Shown in pieces: positions 24,314 through 31,854 of a stretch of DNA of 33,708 nucleotides. The stretch spans positions 3,048 through 36,755 of the forward strand of contig MEOR01000038.1 of assembly GCA_001769295.1 (NCBI GenBank), given 5' to 3'. The position numbers and the translations under genes were made by a program. Numbering within the stretch: position 1 is the first letter of the stretch; each line of letters opens with the position of its first letter. The notes under the pieces were generated by a model. The model was given only the letters and a program-made list of their open reading frames with translations, was not told the origin of the DNA and made no database searches. This stretch comes from Bacteroidetes bacterium GWF2_49_14 (GTDB lineage Bacteria; Bacteroidota; Bacteroidia; Bacteroidales; UBA12481).

Positions 24314-26773
24314 TTATTTTGTCCGGATCATCTTGAACTGATCCCTGCGATGGCCTACTTTAATGCGGCAGATGTATATTCCCGTACCCGCATCTTGTCC
24401 GGGGCCGTTGGTTCCGGGCCATGTAACCTGATATTCAGAAGCATCCAGCTCAGTATCAACAAGGGTGGTAACCCGTCGTCCGGCAAGGTCGAAAATCTCC
24501 AGCAGGACCGCGGATTTCGCAGGGACCATAAAGGTTATCTGGGTTTGGCCGGCAAAGGGATTCGGAAAATTCTGGGGCAAAATATCGACGGAATCGGGAT
24601 TAACGGTGGAGACGAAAACCGATCCCGAGCCGGTAAGGTTATACTTATCACGGACCCTTACCCGGATCTCATACGTAGTTTTGGCCTCCATCGGCCTGCA
24701 GAAGAGCCACCCGGTGGCATCGAGCTTGGTTTCTTCAGGCAGGCGGGCCGGACTGAAGAGTATCGAGTTGATTTTTTCATCCTGATCGCTCAGGCTGGTT
24801 TGCTTGAACAGGCGATTGTCACCGTTGGAAACCCCTAATGAGTAGGTACTTTGCCCGGTGTGCAGAAACTCCGTGTTATCGTAGAAAAACCGGATTCTCC
24901 CGTCCCTGTTGAGGATGCAGGCGATCTTCACCGGCTTTGGCCCCTCGTTGGTTGGAGCAATGGCTTTCCAGGTAATCTGGGCGGAACTGTCCGACTGTTC
25001 ATACCAGATCTGATTATCTTCCATGTAGTAGTCAAGCGGCTTACCGAATGCCACAATCTTCTTTCTCGAGCGAAGAACCAGGGTGGTATCCACAACATAC
25101 GGATAATCACGCTCTTTCGGATCAAAAAGTATTTCCGCTTCTGTCGTTACAATCACATACCGGTATTTTTCACCATAGAAATCAAAATCAAAGGGAAGCC
25201 TGACTTTCGTTTCCAGTTCTCCGGCCCCCGCATTGAACAGGAGCGTTCCTTCAGCATCCGGAAAAGGCTGAACCGAAAACCTTTCATCATAATCGTAAAC
25301 CAGTTCCCAGCGGTAAGGGGATGCCGCACCGGTGGCCTCCAACTGAACCGATACATAATCACCGGTCTTTGCAAACTGGCGGGGTACGCGGGTCACCTCA
25401 ACCCGGTTGAATTCAGCCTTTCGGATTAACCCGACCAGGGTTCTGGAATTGTTGATGATAGGAACTTGTAAACCTTCCAGCAAAACAGAATCCTTGCCAT
25501 TGAAAAAATTATAGACCCCAAAGGAATAGATCGTTCCGGTTCCAAGGTCGGAACCATCCTTTTCATCCACAATCAGGAAGAATTTCACAGGGGCTCCCCT
25601 GCGGATAAACGAGGTAAGCGGGGTGATATCGAGCCCGAGCTCAAAATGCCTGTCGGGCCGGTCGTCATCGGCCAGCGCATTGACACCCTGGAAATTGAAC
25701 ATGGGGAACTCCAGAATCTGTTCAGGCTCCGTTGCTTCCGGATCATTGGCCACCCCGGCCATGATCCGGATCATGCCGCGGCGGGTGTGGCTCAGTTCAG
25801 CCCGCAGGGTAAGGATCGGCTGGTAACTCTTGACGGCCTCCACGATGTGAACCGATTTGTTCCAGATCCCGCCCTCGAAACCGAACCGGCCGAACAGGTG
25901 GTACGGAAGGTAAGCCATACCGTTGCGACCCCACCCTACACCCCAGCTATTGTAAATAATAAAAGCCCCCACCTCAAAATCATTCACGTCAACCACCCGG
26001 TCTCCATCCACATCTATATCATTGGTATATAATCCATCGCCGTTCCTGTCGAACCTGATATTGTCGTTATACCCGACAATGGTCAGTGCATGGCCCACCG
26101 CTGTGCCGAAAGTTGTCATGTATGGAGCCCCGGGATCTGAAGATTCGTCAGGAAGAAAGTTGTAGTGCATCCCCCCTGAGGCAATCTGAAAATTTGCCAA
26201 TCCGCCGAATTTGGATCCGTCGAAATGGTCATACAGGTACTTTTTCATCATCTGGATTCCTTCGGCGTCACCCAGGTAAAGTGAATAATTGCTGATCACG
26301 CGGTTTTGCATGCCGCGGTAATATTTTTCGTAGCCCGACATCCATCCGGCATAATCGTTAACGTAGGGAAAGTCGACCACGCTGGGGCAACCGTTGGCCT
26401 TGATGATCTCCCAGGAGTCGAAATAGCTGACTCCCATCCCGTTGGAACTGTTGTTCAGAAAATTCCAGGGATAAAGCGGCGGGTACCGGTTTTCGGGGTA
26501 ATCCCCGCTAAGATCCCGGAGGCGGTTCATCTCATAGGTAAAAAGGTATCCGATGGAACTGGCCTGGTTGCAGCTCGAGCCGTACTGATTGAAAACCGGC
26601 GGAAAATATTTGGATTTGGCGAGGTCGACTTTCGCCGGCAGGCTCTTTTCCGATTTCATCCGGAGCTCCTGTAAAACCGGGTACGGAGGGAAATTCTTTC
26701 CCTCCCTGGCTTCCTGCCCGCAAAGCAAAAGCCCAGCCAACAGCCCTGCAACCAAAAAGATACCCCTTCTCAT
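24314..26773 (-). CDS. Papain-like (C1) cysteine protease with T9SS sorting domain
   Basis: The ATG at 26773 starts a signal peptide (MRRGIFLVAGLLAGLLLCG), so the ORF-track start at 26824 is too early; the product has 819 residues. The protease domain (about 50-320) shows Gln63 and Cys68 in FNQYGSSCNQASSIGYLF, His in VGHALTIVGYND, and Asn in IIYNSWGVGWG. An acidic, Ca-binding-like insert DRNGDGLYTNDIDVDGDR lies between His and Asn. Beta-sandwich regions follow. The last roughly 85 residues are a type A T9SS C-terminal signal (PQNFPNPFAGQTQITFMVP, ending GIYICRIKVGHRRDQFKMIRTK). It would be exported through T9SS and released or anchored on the cell surface. The Gln-to-Cys gap is four residues instead of papain's five. 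Confidence 0.9.
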   Translation of the reverse strand: MRRGIFLVAGLLAGLLLCGQEAREGKNFPPYPVLQELRMKSEKSLPAKVDLAKSKYFPPVFNQYGSSCNQASSIGYLFTYEMNRLRDLSGDYPENRYPPLYPWNFLNNSSNGMGVSYFDSWEIIKANGCPSVVDFPYVNDYAGWMSGYEKYYRGMQNRVISNYSLYLGDAEGIQMMKKYLYDHFDGSKFGGLANFQIASGGMHYNFLPDESSDPGAPYMTTFGTAVGHALTIVGYNDNIRFDRNGDGLYTNDIDVDGDRVVDVNDFEVGAFIIYNSWGVGWGRNGMAYLPYHLFGRFGFEGGIWNKSVHIVEAVKSYQPILTLRAELSHTRRGMIRIMAGVANDPEATEPEQILEFPMFNFQGVNALADDDRPDRHFELGLDITPLTSFIRRGAPVKFFLIVDEKDGSDLGTGTIYSFGVYNFFNGKDSVLLEGLQVPIINNSRTLVGLIRKAEFNRVEVTRVPRQFAKTGDYVSVQLEATGAASPYRWELVYDYDERFSVQPFPDAEGTLLFNAGAGELETKVRLPFDFDFYGEKYRYVIVTTEAEILFDPKERDYPYVVDTTLVLRSRKKIVAFGKPLDYYMEDNQIWYEQSDSSAQITWKAIAPTNEGPKPVKIACILNRDGRIRFFYDNTEFLHTGQSTYSLGVSNGDNRLFKQTSLSDQDEKINSILFSPARLPEETKLDATGWLFCRPMEAKTTYEIRVRVRDKYNLTGSGSVFVSTVNPDSVDILPQNFPNPFAGQTQITFMVPAKSAVLLEIFDLAGRRVTTLVDTELDASEYQVTWPGTNGPGQDAGTGIYICRIKVGHRRDQFKMIRTK

Positions 26774-26899
26774 CTGCCAGATTTTTTGGAAAAATACACA
26801 GTAATTCTGAAAAACACGCTGCAACTGTGAAATGATAACCCCCGGTGGGCAAACAATAGAATCGGGATTATCGGGCGAAAAGTCAGGCAGGAATATTTT

Positions 26900-26930
26900 T
26901 TTGTATTACGATTTAGATTACGTAATTTTA
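26900..26930 (+). promoter_or_regulatory. Candidate promoter of the DUF4143 ATPase
   Basis: TTTG (26900-26903), a 19-base spacer and TAATTTTA (26923-26930) fit the Bacteroidota promoter pattern with one mismatch. The predicted start falls near 26937, in the centre of the palindrome below. Confidence 0.5.
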
Positions 26931-26954
26931 CTCATTCGAATGAGTAAATCGTAA
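26906..26954. promoter_or_regulatory. Nested palindromes at the ATPase promoter
   Basis: A perfect 22-bp palindrome (26927-26948, half-site TTTACTCATTC) covers the -7 box and predicted start site. A 10-bp palindrome ATTACGTAAT (26917-26926) sits against it. Both lie between inverted TTACGATTT (26906-26914) and AAATCGTAA (26946-26954) arms. The placement is that of a repressor operator; the binding protein is unknown. Confidence 0.6.
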
Positions 26955-26957
26955 ATT

Positions 26958-28142
26958 ATGTACCAAAGACCTTTATTTCAGGTTGTTAAATCCAGGATTC
27001 TCGAACCGAGAAGGTTTATTCAGGTTTTAGCAGGTCCGCGGCAAGTTGGGAAAACAACTTTGGTCACCCAGGTCATGAATGACCTGCCTTTTCCCGCCCA
27101 TTACGCCACGGCTGATGGCTTGGCAGCTGCAGGTCAGGTATGGATCCGTGAACAATGGGATATTGCAAGAATCAGGAAAAAGCAGAATCAATCCACCGAT
27201 TTTCTATTAATCCTGGATGAAATTCAAAAAGTTGATAACTGGAGCGAAACGGTTAAAAGGGAATGGGATGCGGATTCACTGACGGGTGATCCAATAAAAA
27301 TCATATTATCAGGATCTTCCAGGCTATTATTGCAGCAAGGATTATCGGAATCCCTAACTGGCCGGTTCGAGATGATCCACCCGGGTCATTGGTCCTTTCG
27401 TGAAATGCACGAGGCATTTGGCATGGATCTGAATCAGTTTATCTGGCTAGGCGGGTATCCGGGTTCGGCAGGAATCATGGAGAAGGAAGGCAGATGGAAA
27501 CAGTATATCTCTGATTCAATCATCGAAACCAGTATTTCCAAAGACATCCTGATGCTGACCCGTGTAGAAAAGCCTGCGTTGCTTCGTCGCTTATTTGAAC
27601 TTGGATGTCTGTACTCAGGCCAGATTTTCTCTTACACCAAAATGCTGGGTCAATTGATTAATGCCGGTAACACTACAACCCTTGCACATTACCTGGAACT
27701 TCTGAGCCAGGCCGGATTGCTGACAGGTATTGAGAAATACGCTTCGAATGAATTGACAAAGCGGTCATCCAGTCCGAAATTCCAGGTTTTTAATACCGCC
27801 CTGATTACCGCGCAACGTTACGAATCATTCAAGGATATCGTCAGCCAGCCAACCCTGTGGGGTCACCTGACGGAATCGGCAGTTGGCGCCCATCTTGTTA
27901 ACCATATTCTGACCGACAGAATCAGCGTGTTTTACTGGCGCGACCGGAATGACGAAGTTGATTTTATTATTCAGAAAGGTGAAAAGGTCATCGGATTGGA
28001 GGTTTCATCAGGAGAAAACCACAGCCGCAAAGGGATGGCGGCATTTCAAAAAAGATTTCAGCCCCATAGAATGATCCTGGTCGGAAAAACAGGAATCCTT
28101 GTCGAAGAATTCTTGCAAATTAACCCTGCTGATTTATTCTGA
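26958..28142 (+). CDS. AAA ATPase with C-terminal DUF4143 domain
   Basis: A 394-residue P-loop ATPase. Walker A is GPRQVGKTT (26-34), Walker B LLILDEIQ, and a sensor-like LSGSS follows; the winged-helix linker and DUF4143 region occupy the C-terminal half. The nuclease-like tail usually reads EVDFxx...xEVKSG; here it is NDEVDFIIQKGEKVIGLEVSSG, with Ser where the restriction-enzyme fold normally has its catalytic Lys. The family is common, often in multiple copies and in mobile or defence-associated settings, but its role is not settled. The gene is single, divergent from the protease and preceded by a strong palindromic site. Its base composition appears more AT-rich than its neighbours, which hints at transfer but was not measured. 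Confidence 0.9.
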   Translation: MYQRPLFQVVKSRILEPRRFIQVLAGPRQVGKTTLVTQVMNDLPFPAHYATADGLAAAGQVWIREQWDIARIRKKQNQSTDFLLILDEIQKVDNWSETVKREWDADSLTGDPIKIILSGSSRLLLQQGLSESLTGRFEMIHPGHWSFREMHEAFGMDLNQFIWLGGYPGSAGIMEKEGRWKQYISDSIIETSISKDILMLTRVEKPALLRRLFELGCLYSGQIFSYTKMLGQLINAGNTTTLAHYLELLSQAGLLTGIEKYASNELTKRSSSPKFQVFNTALITAQRYESFKDIVSQPTLWGHLTESAVGAHLVNHILTDRISVFYWRDRNDEVDFIIQKGEKVIGLEVSSGENHSRKGMAAFQKRFQPHRMILVGKTGILVEEFLQINPADLF

Positions 28143-28260
28143 ATCCCCTCTTTCCTCTCTCCTCTTTATTCTTTCTTCTTTAATCTTTCTTCTTTTATCT
28201 TTCTTTCGCCTTTCGCCTTTTCTCTTTCGCCTTTATCTCCCCCCTTTCTCCCCCCTTTTC
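28143..28260. repeat. Polypyrimidine spacer, TTTCGCC-containing
   Basis: Nearly every base of this stretch on the plus strand is C or T, built from CTTCTTT and TTTCGCC units. Similar tracts occur at 30121-30190 and 31576-31636, each after a plus-strand gene. No ORF is supported. Confidence 0.7.
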
Positions 28261-28273
28261 ACACCCTGGAAAA

Positions 28274-28305
28274 TTTCCTGAGTCACCAGACGGCCTCTAC
28301 CTTCG
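28274..28305 (+). promoter_or_regulatory. Weak candidate promoter for the exported protein/LuxR pair
   Basis: TACCTTCG (28298-28305) resembles the -7 consensus with one mismatch, and TTTC lies 20 bases upstream. It is 41 bases before the ATG of the exported protein gene. Confidence 0.35.
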
Positions 28306-28346
28306 CAGTAAACATTTCGAATCAGTAAATCATTAAATTTAGAGGT

Positions 28347-28988
28347 ATGAAAACAACAGTTAAATCGATCATCGGATCAGTCGCAATTCTGACCACTCTG
28401 GCTGTAAGCAGTTATGGGCAGAAAGCTTTAAAAGCCGAGTCCACAGTACAAATTGTAAAATCAGCCGGGATTGCCGATGCCAAGGATAAGAAAGGTCAAA
28501 TAACATTTGTTGATGGCATCAGAGTAAGTCCATCCACGCTATCTGTAGCACAGGAAAAGGTTAAAGAAGGCAAAACCTCATCCCAGGAAACCCTTTCCGT
28601 CCAAAGACACCGGCGGTTTCAGTTTGACGATGAATCCACTATAGCTGAAACAAAGATCAAAGCTACAGATGAGTTTAATACGCTATTGATCTCTATTGCA
28701 ACCGGCCTTGATAAAGGAACCATCATTGTTGACATCCTCGATCCCAAAGGAGTTAAGCAGGGTTCATACACTCTGGTTGCCGATGAGCCTACAGTTGTTG
28801 GGGGAAAGACGAAGTATAGCGGATCTGTCAACGGCCAGATACAAAAGCAATTTCGTTACCCTATGAAAGGAGAGTGGATTATCAGGGCAACTCCGACGAA
28901 TGCGAAAGGTTCCGTTAATATCATGATTGAACAGAAGTTCGTTCCCAATTTGGAATACTATGAAATGGGGCTCACCGAAAAGAGGTAA
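28347..28988 (+). CDS. Exported protein of unknown function, coupled to a LuxR regulator
   Basis: A 213-residue product with a signal peptide (MKTTVKSIIGSVAILTTLAVSSYGQ). The mature part is charged and beta-rich. A likely beta-sandwich segment (about 108-200) includes TLLISIATGLDKGTIIVDILDPKGVKQGSY and WIIRATPTNAKGSVNIMIEQ, similar in style to pre-peptidase C-terminal or other carbohydrate-/peptide-binding sandwiches, but I do not recognise a named family. There is no sorting domain or lipobox, so it is probably periplasmic. Its stop overlaps the next start (TAATG), so both are made from one message. The pairing with a membrane regulator suggests that it senses or presents a signal; that is inference. 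Confidence 0.75.
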   Translation: MKTTVKSIIGSVAILTTLAVSSYGQKALKAESTVQIVKSAGIADAKDKKGQITFVDGIRVSPSTLSVAQEKVKEGKTSSQETLSVQRHRRFQFDDESTIAETKIKATDEFNTLLISIATGLDKGTIIVDILDPKGVKQGSYTLVADEPTVVGGKTKYSGSVNGQIQKQFRYPMKGEWIIRATPTNAKGSVNIMIEQKFVPNLEYYEMGLTEKR

Positions 28989-29992
28989 TGCCAATGATCT
29001 GTTTAACATCCTGGATTAGGGCTTTAATTATACTTCTCGCAATGGTCGGGCTTCCGGGTTATTCCCAGTCACTCATACAGGGAACTATCCGCTATGACAC
29101 CACCCGGTGGAAGCCGGTGGCGAGTTTATCCCTGGTCCCCGACTTTTCAAGGATGTATGAGGTTTCCAATGAATCGATCATTCAGGAGGCGGAGATCGGG
29201 CCCGATGGGAACTTTGCCTTTACCGGTGAAAACATGCCTCCCGGGGATCACCTTTACCGGATTCATTTTTCGAGAAAGGAGGATCCCCGGGCTTCGCTGA
29301 TCATCGGGGGACCGGATGAAAATCACCTTTTTCTCCTGGCCAATCCCGGTTCAGAAATCGGAATCCGTATCCGCGGTGGCCGTCGGCTGATCGGAAGTAT
29401 CTCATTTGAAGGATATCCCGTAAACCAGTCCGTAAAGGACATCAACCAGATCGCCGGATTCCTCGATACCCTTGATTATTACGGGCCGGCTGTCAACCGT
29501 GATTTTGTCCGTGAGGCCGTTTACGAGCGCCTGCGGCGATATGCCGATACCTGTTCCAACCCCCTGATTTCCCTGTACGCCCTGTATCACAGTAGGTTTG
29601 AATCAGACTTCGAAAAAAATCCGGGCTACTACACCAAATATCTGAGGAAATGGCGGAAACAGGATTCTGAGTATTTCCGGACCTTCCGTGCCCAACTCCG
29701 GATGGATACGGAACAAAATAACATCGTACCGCTTGTATCGGCCCTGCTTTTTATCCTGATGAGTATTGCGGTGTATTATTACCGTCGCCGGAAAAAATCG
29801 GAAATAAACCCATTCCGGTCGCTCACCGTTCAGGAGCGGAAAATCTTCGCGCTTCTCAAGGAAGGGAAATCGAACAAAGAGATCTCCGAATCCTGCTCAA
29901 TCAGCCTGAGTACGGTAAAAACCCACGTCAACAGCATCTACTCAAAACTGAACCTCAGCTCCCGGACGGATGTGATGGACTTTGGGGAGTGA
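28988..29992 (+). CDS. Membrane-anchored LuxR-type transcriptional regulator
   Basis: A 334-residue one-component regulator. A signal/anchor segment (SWIRALIILLAMVGLPGYSQ) is followed by a periplasmic beta-rich region (about 28-135, IQGTIRYDTTRWKPVASL and FAFTGENMPPGDHLY, resembling DUF4369-type domains) and a helical part. A transmembrane helix covers about 246-265 (VPLVSALLFILMSIAVYYY), and a cytoplasmic LuxR HTH about 277-330 (LTVQERKIFALLKEGKSNKEISE, STVKTHVNSIYSKLNL). Thus DNA binding is tethered to the inner membrane and the sensor faces the periplasm. A second in-frame ATG at 28994 is an alternative start. The gene overlaps the exported-protein gene by one base, so they probably form one unit. 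The stop codon lies inside the first copy of a tandem repeat. Confidence 0.88.
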   Translation: MPMICLTSWIRALIILLAMVGLPGYSQSLIQGTIRYDTTRWKPVASLSLVPDFSRMYEVSNESIIQEAEIGPDGNFAFTGENMPPGDHLYRIHFSRKEDPRASLIIGGPDENHLFLLANPGSEIGIRIRGGRRLIGSISFEGYPVNQSVKDINQIAGFLDTLDYYGPAVNRDFVREAVYERLRRYADTCSNPLISLYALYHSRFESDFEKNPGYYTKYLRKWRKQDSEYFRTFRAQLRMDTEQNNIVPLVSALLFILMSIAVYYYRRRKKSEINPFRSLTVQERKIFALLKEGKSNKEISESCSISLSTVKTHVNSIYSKLNLSSRTDVMDFGE

Positions 29993-30121
29993 TCTCTCCG
30001 GAAGCCGCCCAGGGGGTGTTCGGGGTAAATCCCCGGCCTGAAGGCCAGGGTTACTGATCTCTCCGAAAGCCACGATGGTACTAGGCCCCCGGCCTGAAGG
30101 CCGGGGTTACTGATCTCTCCG
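29990..30121. repeat. Tandem GC-hairpin repeat after the LuxR gene
   Basis: TGATCTCTCCG occurs three times (29990, 30055, 30111), spaced 65 and 56 bases apart. Between copies lie hairpins CCCCGGCC-TGAA-GGCCAGGG (30031-30050) and the perfect CCCCGGCC-TGAA-GGCCGGGG (30087-30106), followed by GTTAC. The TGA of the first copy is the LuxR stop codon. The hairpins could end transcription or protect the mRNA. Confidence 0.85.
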
Positions 30122-30190
30122 AACCCTATTTCTTCTTTAATCTTTTTTCTTTCTTCTTTCTTTCGCCTTTCGCCTTTCGCCTTATCTTCA
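30121..30190. repeat. Polypyrimidine spacer, (TTTCGCC)n
   Basis: A C/T-rich tract with a short TTTCGCC tandem run, like 28143-28260. A -7-like TATCTTTA follows at 30191-30198, 24 bases before the next ATG, with TTTC 19 bases upstream, and may be the promoter of the following gene. Confidence 0.7.
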
Positions 30191-30198
30191 TATCTTTA
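30191..30198 (+). promoter_or_regulatory. Weak -7 box before the aromatic-repeat T9SS protein
   Basis: TATCTTTA matches TAnnTTTG at seven of eight positions, and TTTC (30168-30171) lies 19 bases upstream. The polypyrimidine background lowers confidence. Confidence 0.35.
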
Positions 30199-30221
30199 GA
30201 TCACTAATCTCCTCTCCTTCC

Positions 30222-31574
30222 ATGAAAAAACATTTACTCATTGCCCTGTGCCTGATCTGCACCTTGCAGACCGGACATGCGCAAAAGGTATTGGATTCCG
30301 TTTACACCTACTGTTTCTGGGAATCCGGAGATTCTGCCCTTTGTTTTGGACAGAAATGGGACTATGACCAGCGGGGAAATGTAACCCGGATGGCACGCTA
30401 TAGCTGGAACTCGCAAACGAAGCAATGGCATCCGTGGTACTTTTATCCGGGCGATGACTGGTTCTGTTGGGGGAGGTTTGATTTGGAATATGATAATTCA
30501 GGTAATCTTATCGCTAAAACCGGATACTATCCGGAAGATTGGGGTGAACGTAAAGCCTGGAATAATATTACCAGGGAGTTATTTGAATACGATGGAGATG
30601 GAAACCGTGTGACCTCGCAGTGGCTGGAATGGGACTATTTCGCAAAAGACTGGAAAAATGTCCGGTCAGCAGAATACCGATATGTCGAATATGACTACAA
30701 GATAATTCAGGACCAATACACCTGGAACCCCGACAAGTCAGAATGGAAACCTGCATCAAGGGAAATACTTAACAAAGACACCTTCGGAAAGCTTGTTGGC
30801 AAAATTGGGTATCTCTGGGATTCCGTTACCCGGGATTGGATCCTCAACACCAAAACGGATTTTGTTTTCAATTCAGCCGGAATCCCAATCCTTCGTATTT
30901 CTTATAAGCGTATCCGGGTTAATTCTGCGGATACCTGGCAGGAAACGGAAAGGTATGAGGTCAATCTGGATAGCCATGGAAGACCTCAAACCGAATTTTA
31001 TAACTGGAACTCCCAACCGAACGATAAATTTGAATACACGTATGACCATGACAATCATTTAGTTTCAAAGGCCTGGATGTTTTGTCCCAATTATCCTGAT
31101 TGGAATATTTATAAACAGTGGGAATGGAGATATCATCCATCAGGACAGCGGCAAACGGAAATTTACAGGGGCTCATTTATGGACTTCGACATGGTGTTTA
31201 GTATGGAAATCGTAACAGCCTTCGATCCGGAAGGAGACACCATCAGCCGCACTTACTATTATTTACACGATCTTCCCGGCTCTCCCCCCATCCAGACCGA
31301 TTATTATTATTACCATGGAGCATCAACAGGAACTGGATTACCGATTACATCAAAGGTTTCAATCTTCCCAAACCCCACCAGCGGCCCGATCCACATCACC
31401 GGCCTCACCGCTCCCGCCGAACTCAGGATCTGGTCCATGCAGGGGCAACTCATGCGTAAAACCAATCAAACCGGGGAAACTGCAGACCTCACCGACCTGC
31501 CAAAAGGAATGTATATTCTGGAGTTATTAACAGTTGACGGGAAAGTACAGCGGTCCCGAATTATCCGCGAATAA
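30222..31574 (+). CDS. T9SS-exported protein with YD-like aromatic repeats
   Basis: A 450-residue secreted protein: signal peptide MKKHLLIALCLICTLQTGHAQ, then repeated segments with a Trp/Tyr-rich pattern (RYSWNSQTKQWHPW, YDNSGNLIAKTGYY, YDGDGNRVTSQWLEW, QYTWNPDKSEWKP, YDHDNHLVSKAW) resembling YD/RHS-type beta repeats. The last roughly 75 residues are a type A T9SS sorting domain (VSIFPNPTSGPIHITGL, ending GMYILELLTVDGKVQRSRIIRE). It is likely displayed on or released from the cell surface. Enzyme motifs are not visible. A function such as adhesion or polymer binding would be a guess. It is flanked on both sides by polypyrimidine spacers and ends convergent with tRNA-Phe. Confidence 0.85.
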   Translation: MKKHLLIALCLICTLQTGHAQKVLDSVYTYCFWESGDSALCFGQKWDYDQRGNVTRMARYSWNSQTKQWHPWYFYPGDDWFCWGRFDLEYDNSGNLIAKTGYYPEDWGERKAWNNITRELFEYDGDGNRVTSQWLEWDYFAKDWKNVRSAEYRYVEYDYKIIQDQYTWNPDKSEWKPASREILNKDTFGKLVGKIGYLWDSVTRDWILNTKTDFVFNSAGIPILRISYKRIRVNSADTWQETERYEVNLDSHGRPQTEFYNWNSQPNDKFEYTYDHDNHLVSKAWMFCPNYPDWNIYKQWEWRYHPSGQRQTEIYRGSFMDFDMVFSMEIVTAFDPEGDTISRTYYYLHDLPGSPPIQTDYYYYHGASTGTGLPITSKVSIFPNPTSGPIHITGLTAPAELRIWSMQGQLMRKTNQTGETADLTDLPKGMYILELLTVDGKVQRSRIIRE

Positions 31575-31575
31575 T

Positions 31576-31636
31576 CTTAATTTCTTCCCCCTCTTTAATC
31601 TTTCTTTCGCCTTTTATCTTTCTTCTTTTATCTTAT
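31576..31636. repeat. Polypyrimidine spacer before the terminator
   Basis: Third C/T-rich tract, with CTTTAATCTTTCTTTCGCC close to the segments at 28180-28215 and 30135-30170. It lies between the T9SS gene and the bidirectional terminator. Confidence 0.65.
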
Positions 31637-31667
31637 AGAAAAAGCCGGCTGCAGGCCGGCTTTTTCT
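31637..31667. terminator. Bidirectional rho-independent terminator
   Basis: A perfect stem of 11 bp or more (AAAAAGCCGGC/GCCGGCTTTTT) with a five-base loop has T-runs on both strands. It serves the convergent T9SS protein gene (plus) and tRNA-Phe (minus). Confidence 0.9.
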
Positions 31668-31668
31668 G

Positions 31669-31741
<73 letters not shown>

Positions 31742-31756
31742 ATTTCTTTCGGGCAA

Positions 31757-31787
31757 CAAAAATAAGGAAAAAATGTTCAAAGCCAAT
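31757..31787 (-). promoter_or_regulatory. tRNA-Phe promoter
   Basis: On the minus strand ATTG (31784-31787), 19 bases, and TATTTTTG (31757-31764), a perfect TAnnTTTG. Transcription would start a few bases upstream of the tRNA. Confidence 0.6.
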
Positions 31788-31825
31788 ATCAGAATAAAAA
31801 AAGTCTCGCCGAAGTGGCGTTTTTA

Positions 31826-31833
31826 TATCTTTG
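31826..31833 (+). promoter_or_regulatory. M16 peptidase promoter (-7 box)
   Basis: TATCTTTG fits TAnnTTTG exactly and is followed by CAACCC, 21 bases before the ATG. No clear -33 TTTG is present. It is divergent from the tRNA-Phe promoter, about 60 bases away. Confidence 0.6.
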
Positions 31834-31854
31834 CAACCCGATTAATAAGCTGAA

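Noticed and set aside
26705-26770. Lipobox in the C1 protease signal peptide (LLLC)
   Set aside because: The -1 residue is Leu rather than Gly/Ala/Ser, and T9SS cargo normally uses signal peptidase I.
28099-28281. 60-residue ORF in the polypyrimidine tract
   Set aside because: Its Ser/Leu/Phe-rich translation merely reflects the C/T-only DNA and it overlaps the ATPase gene end.
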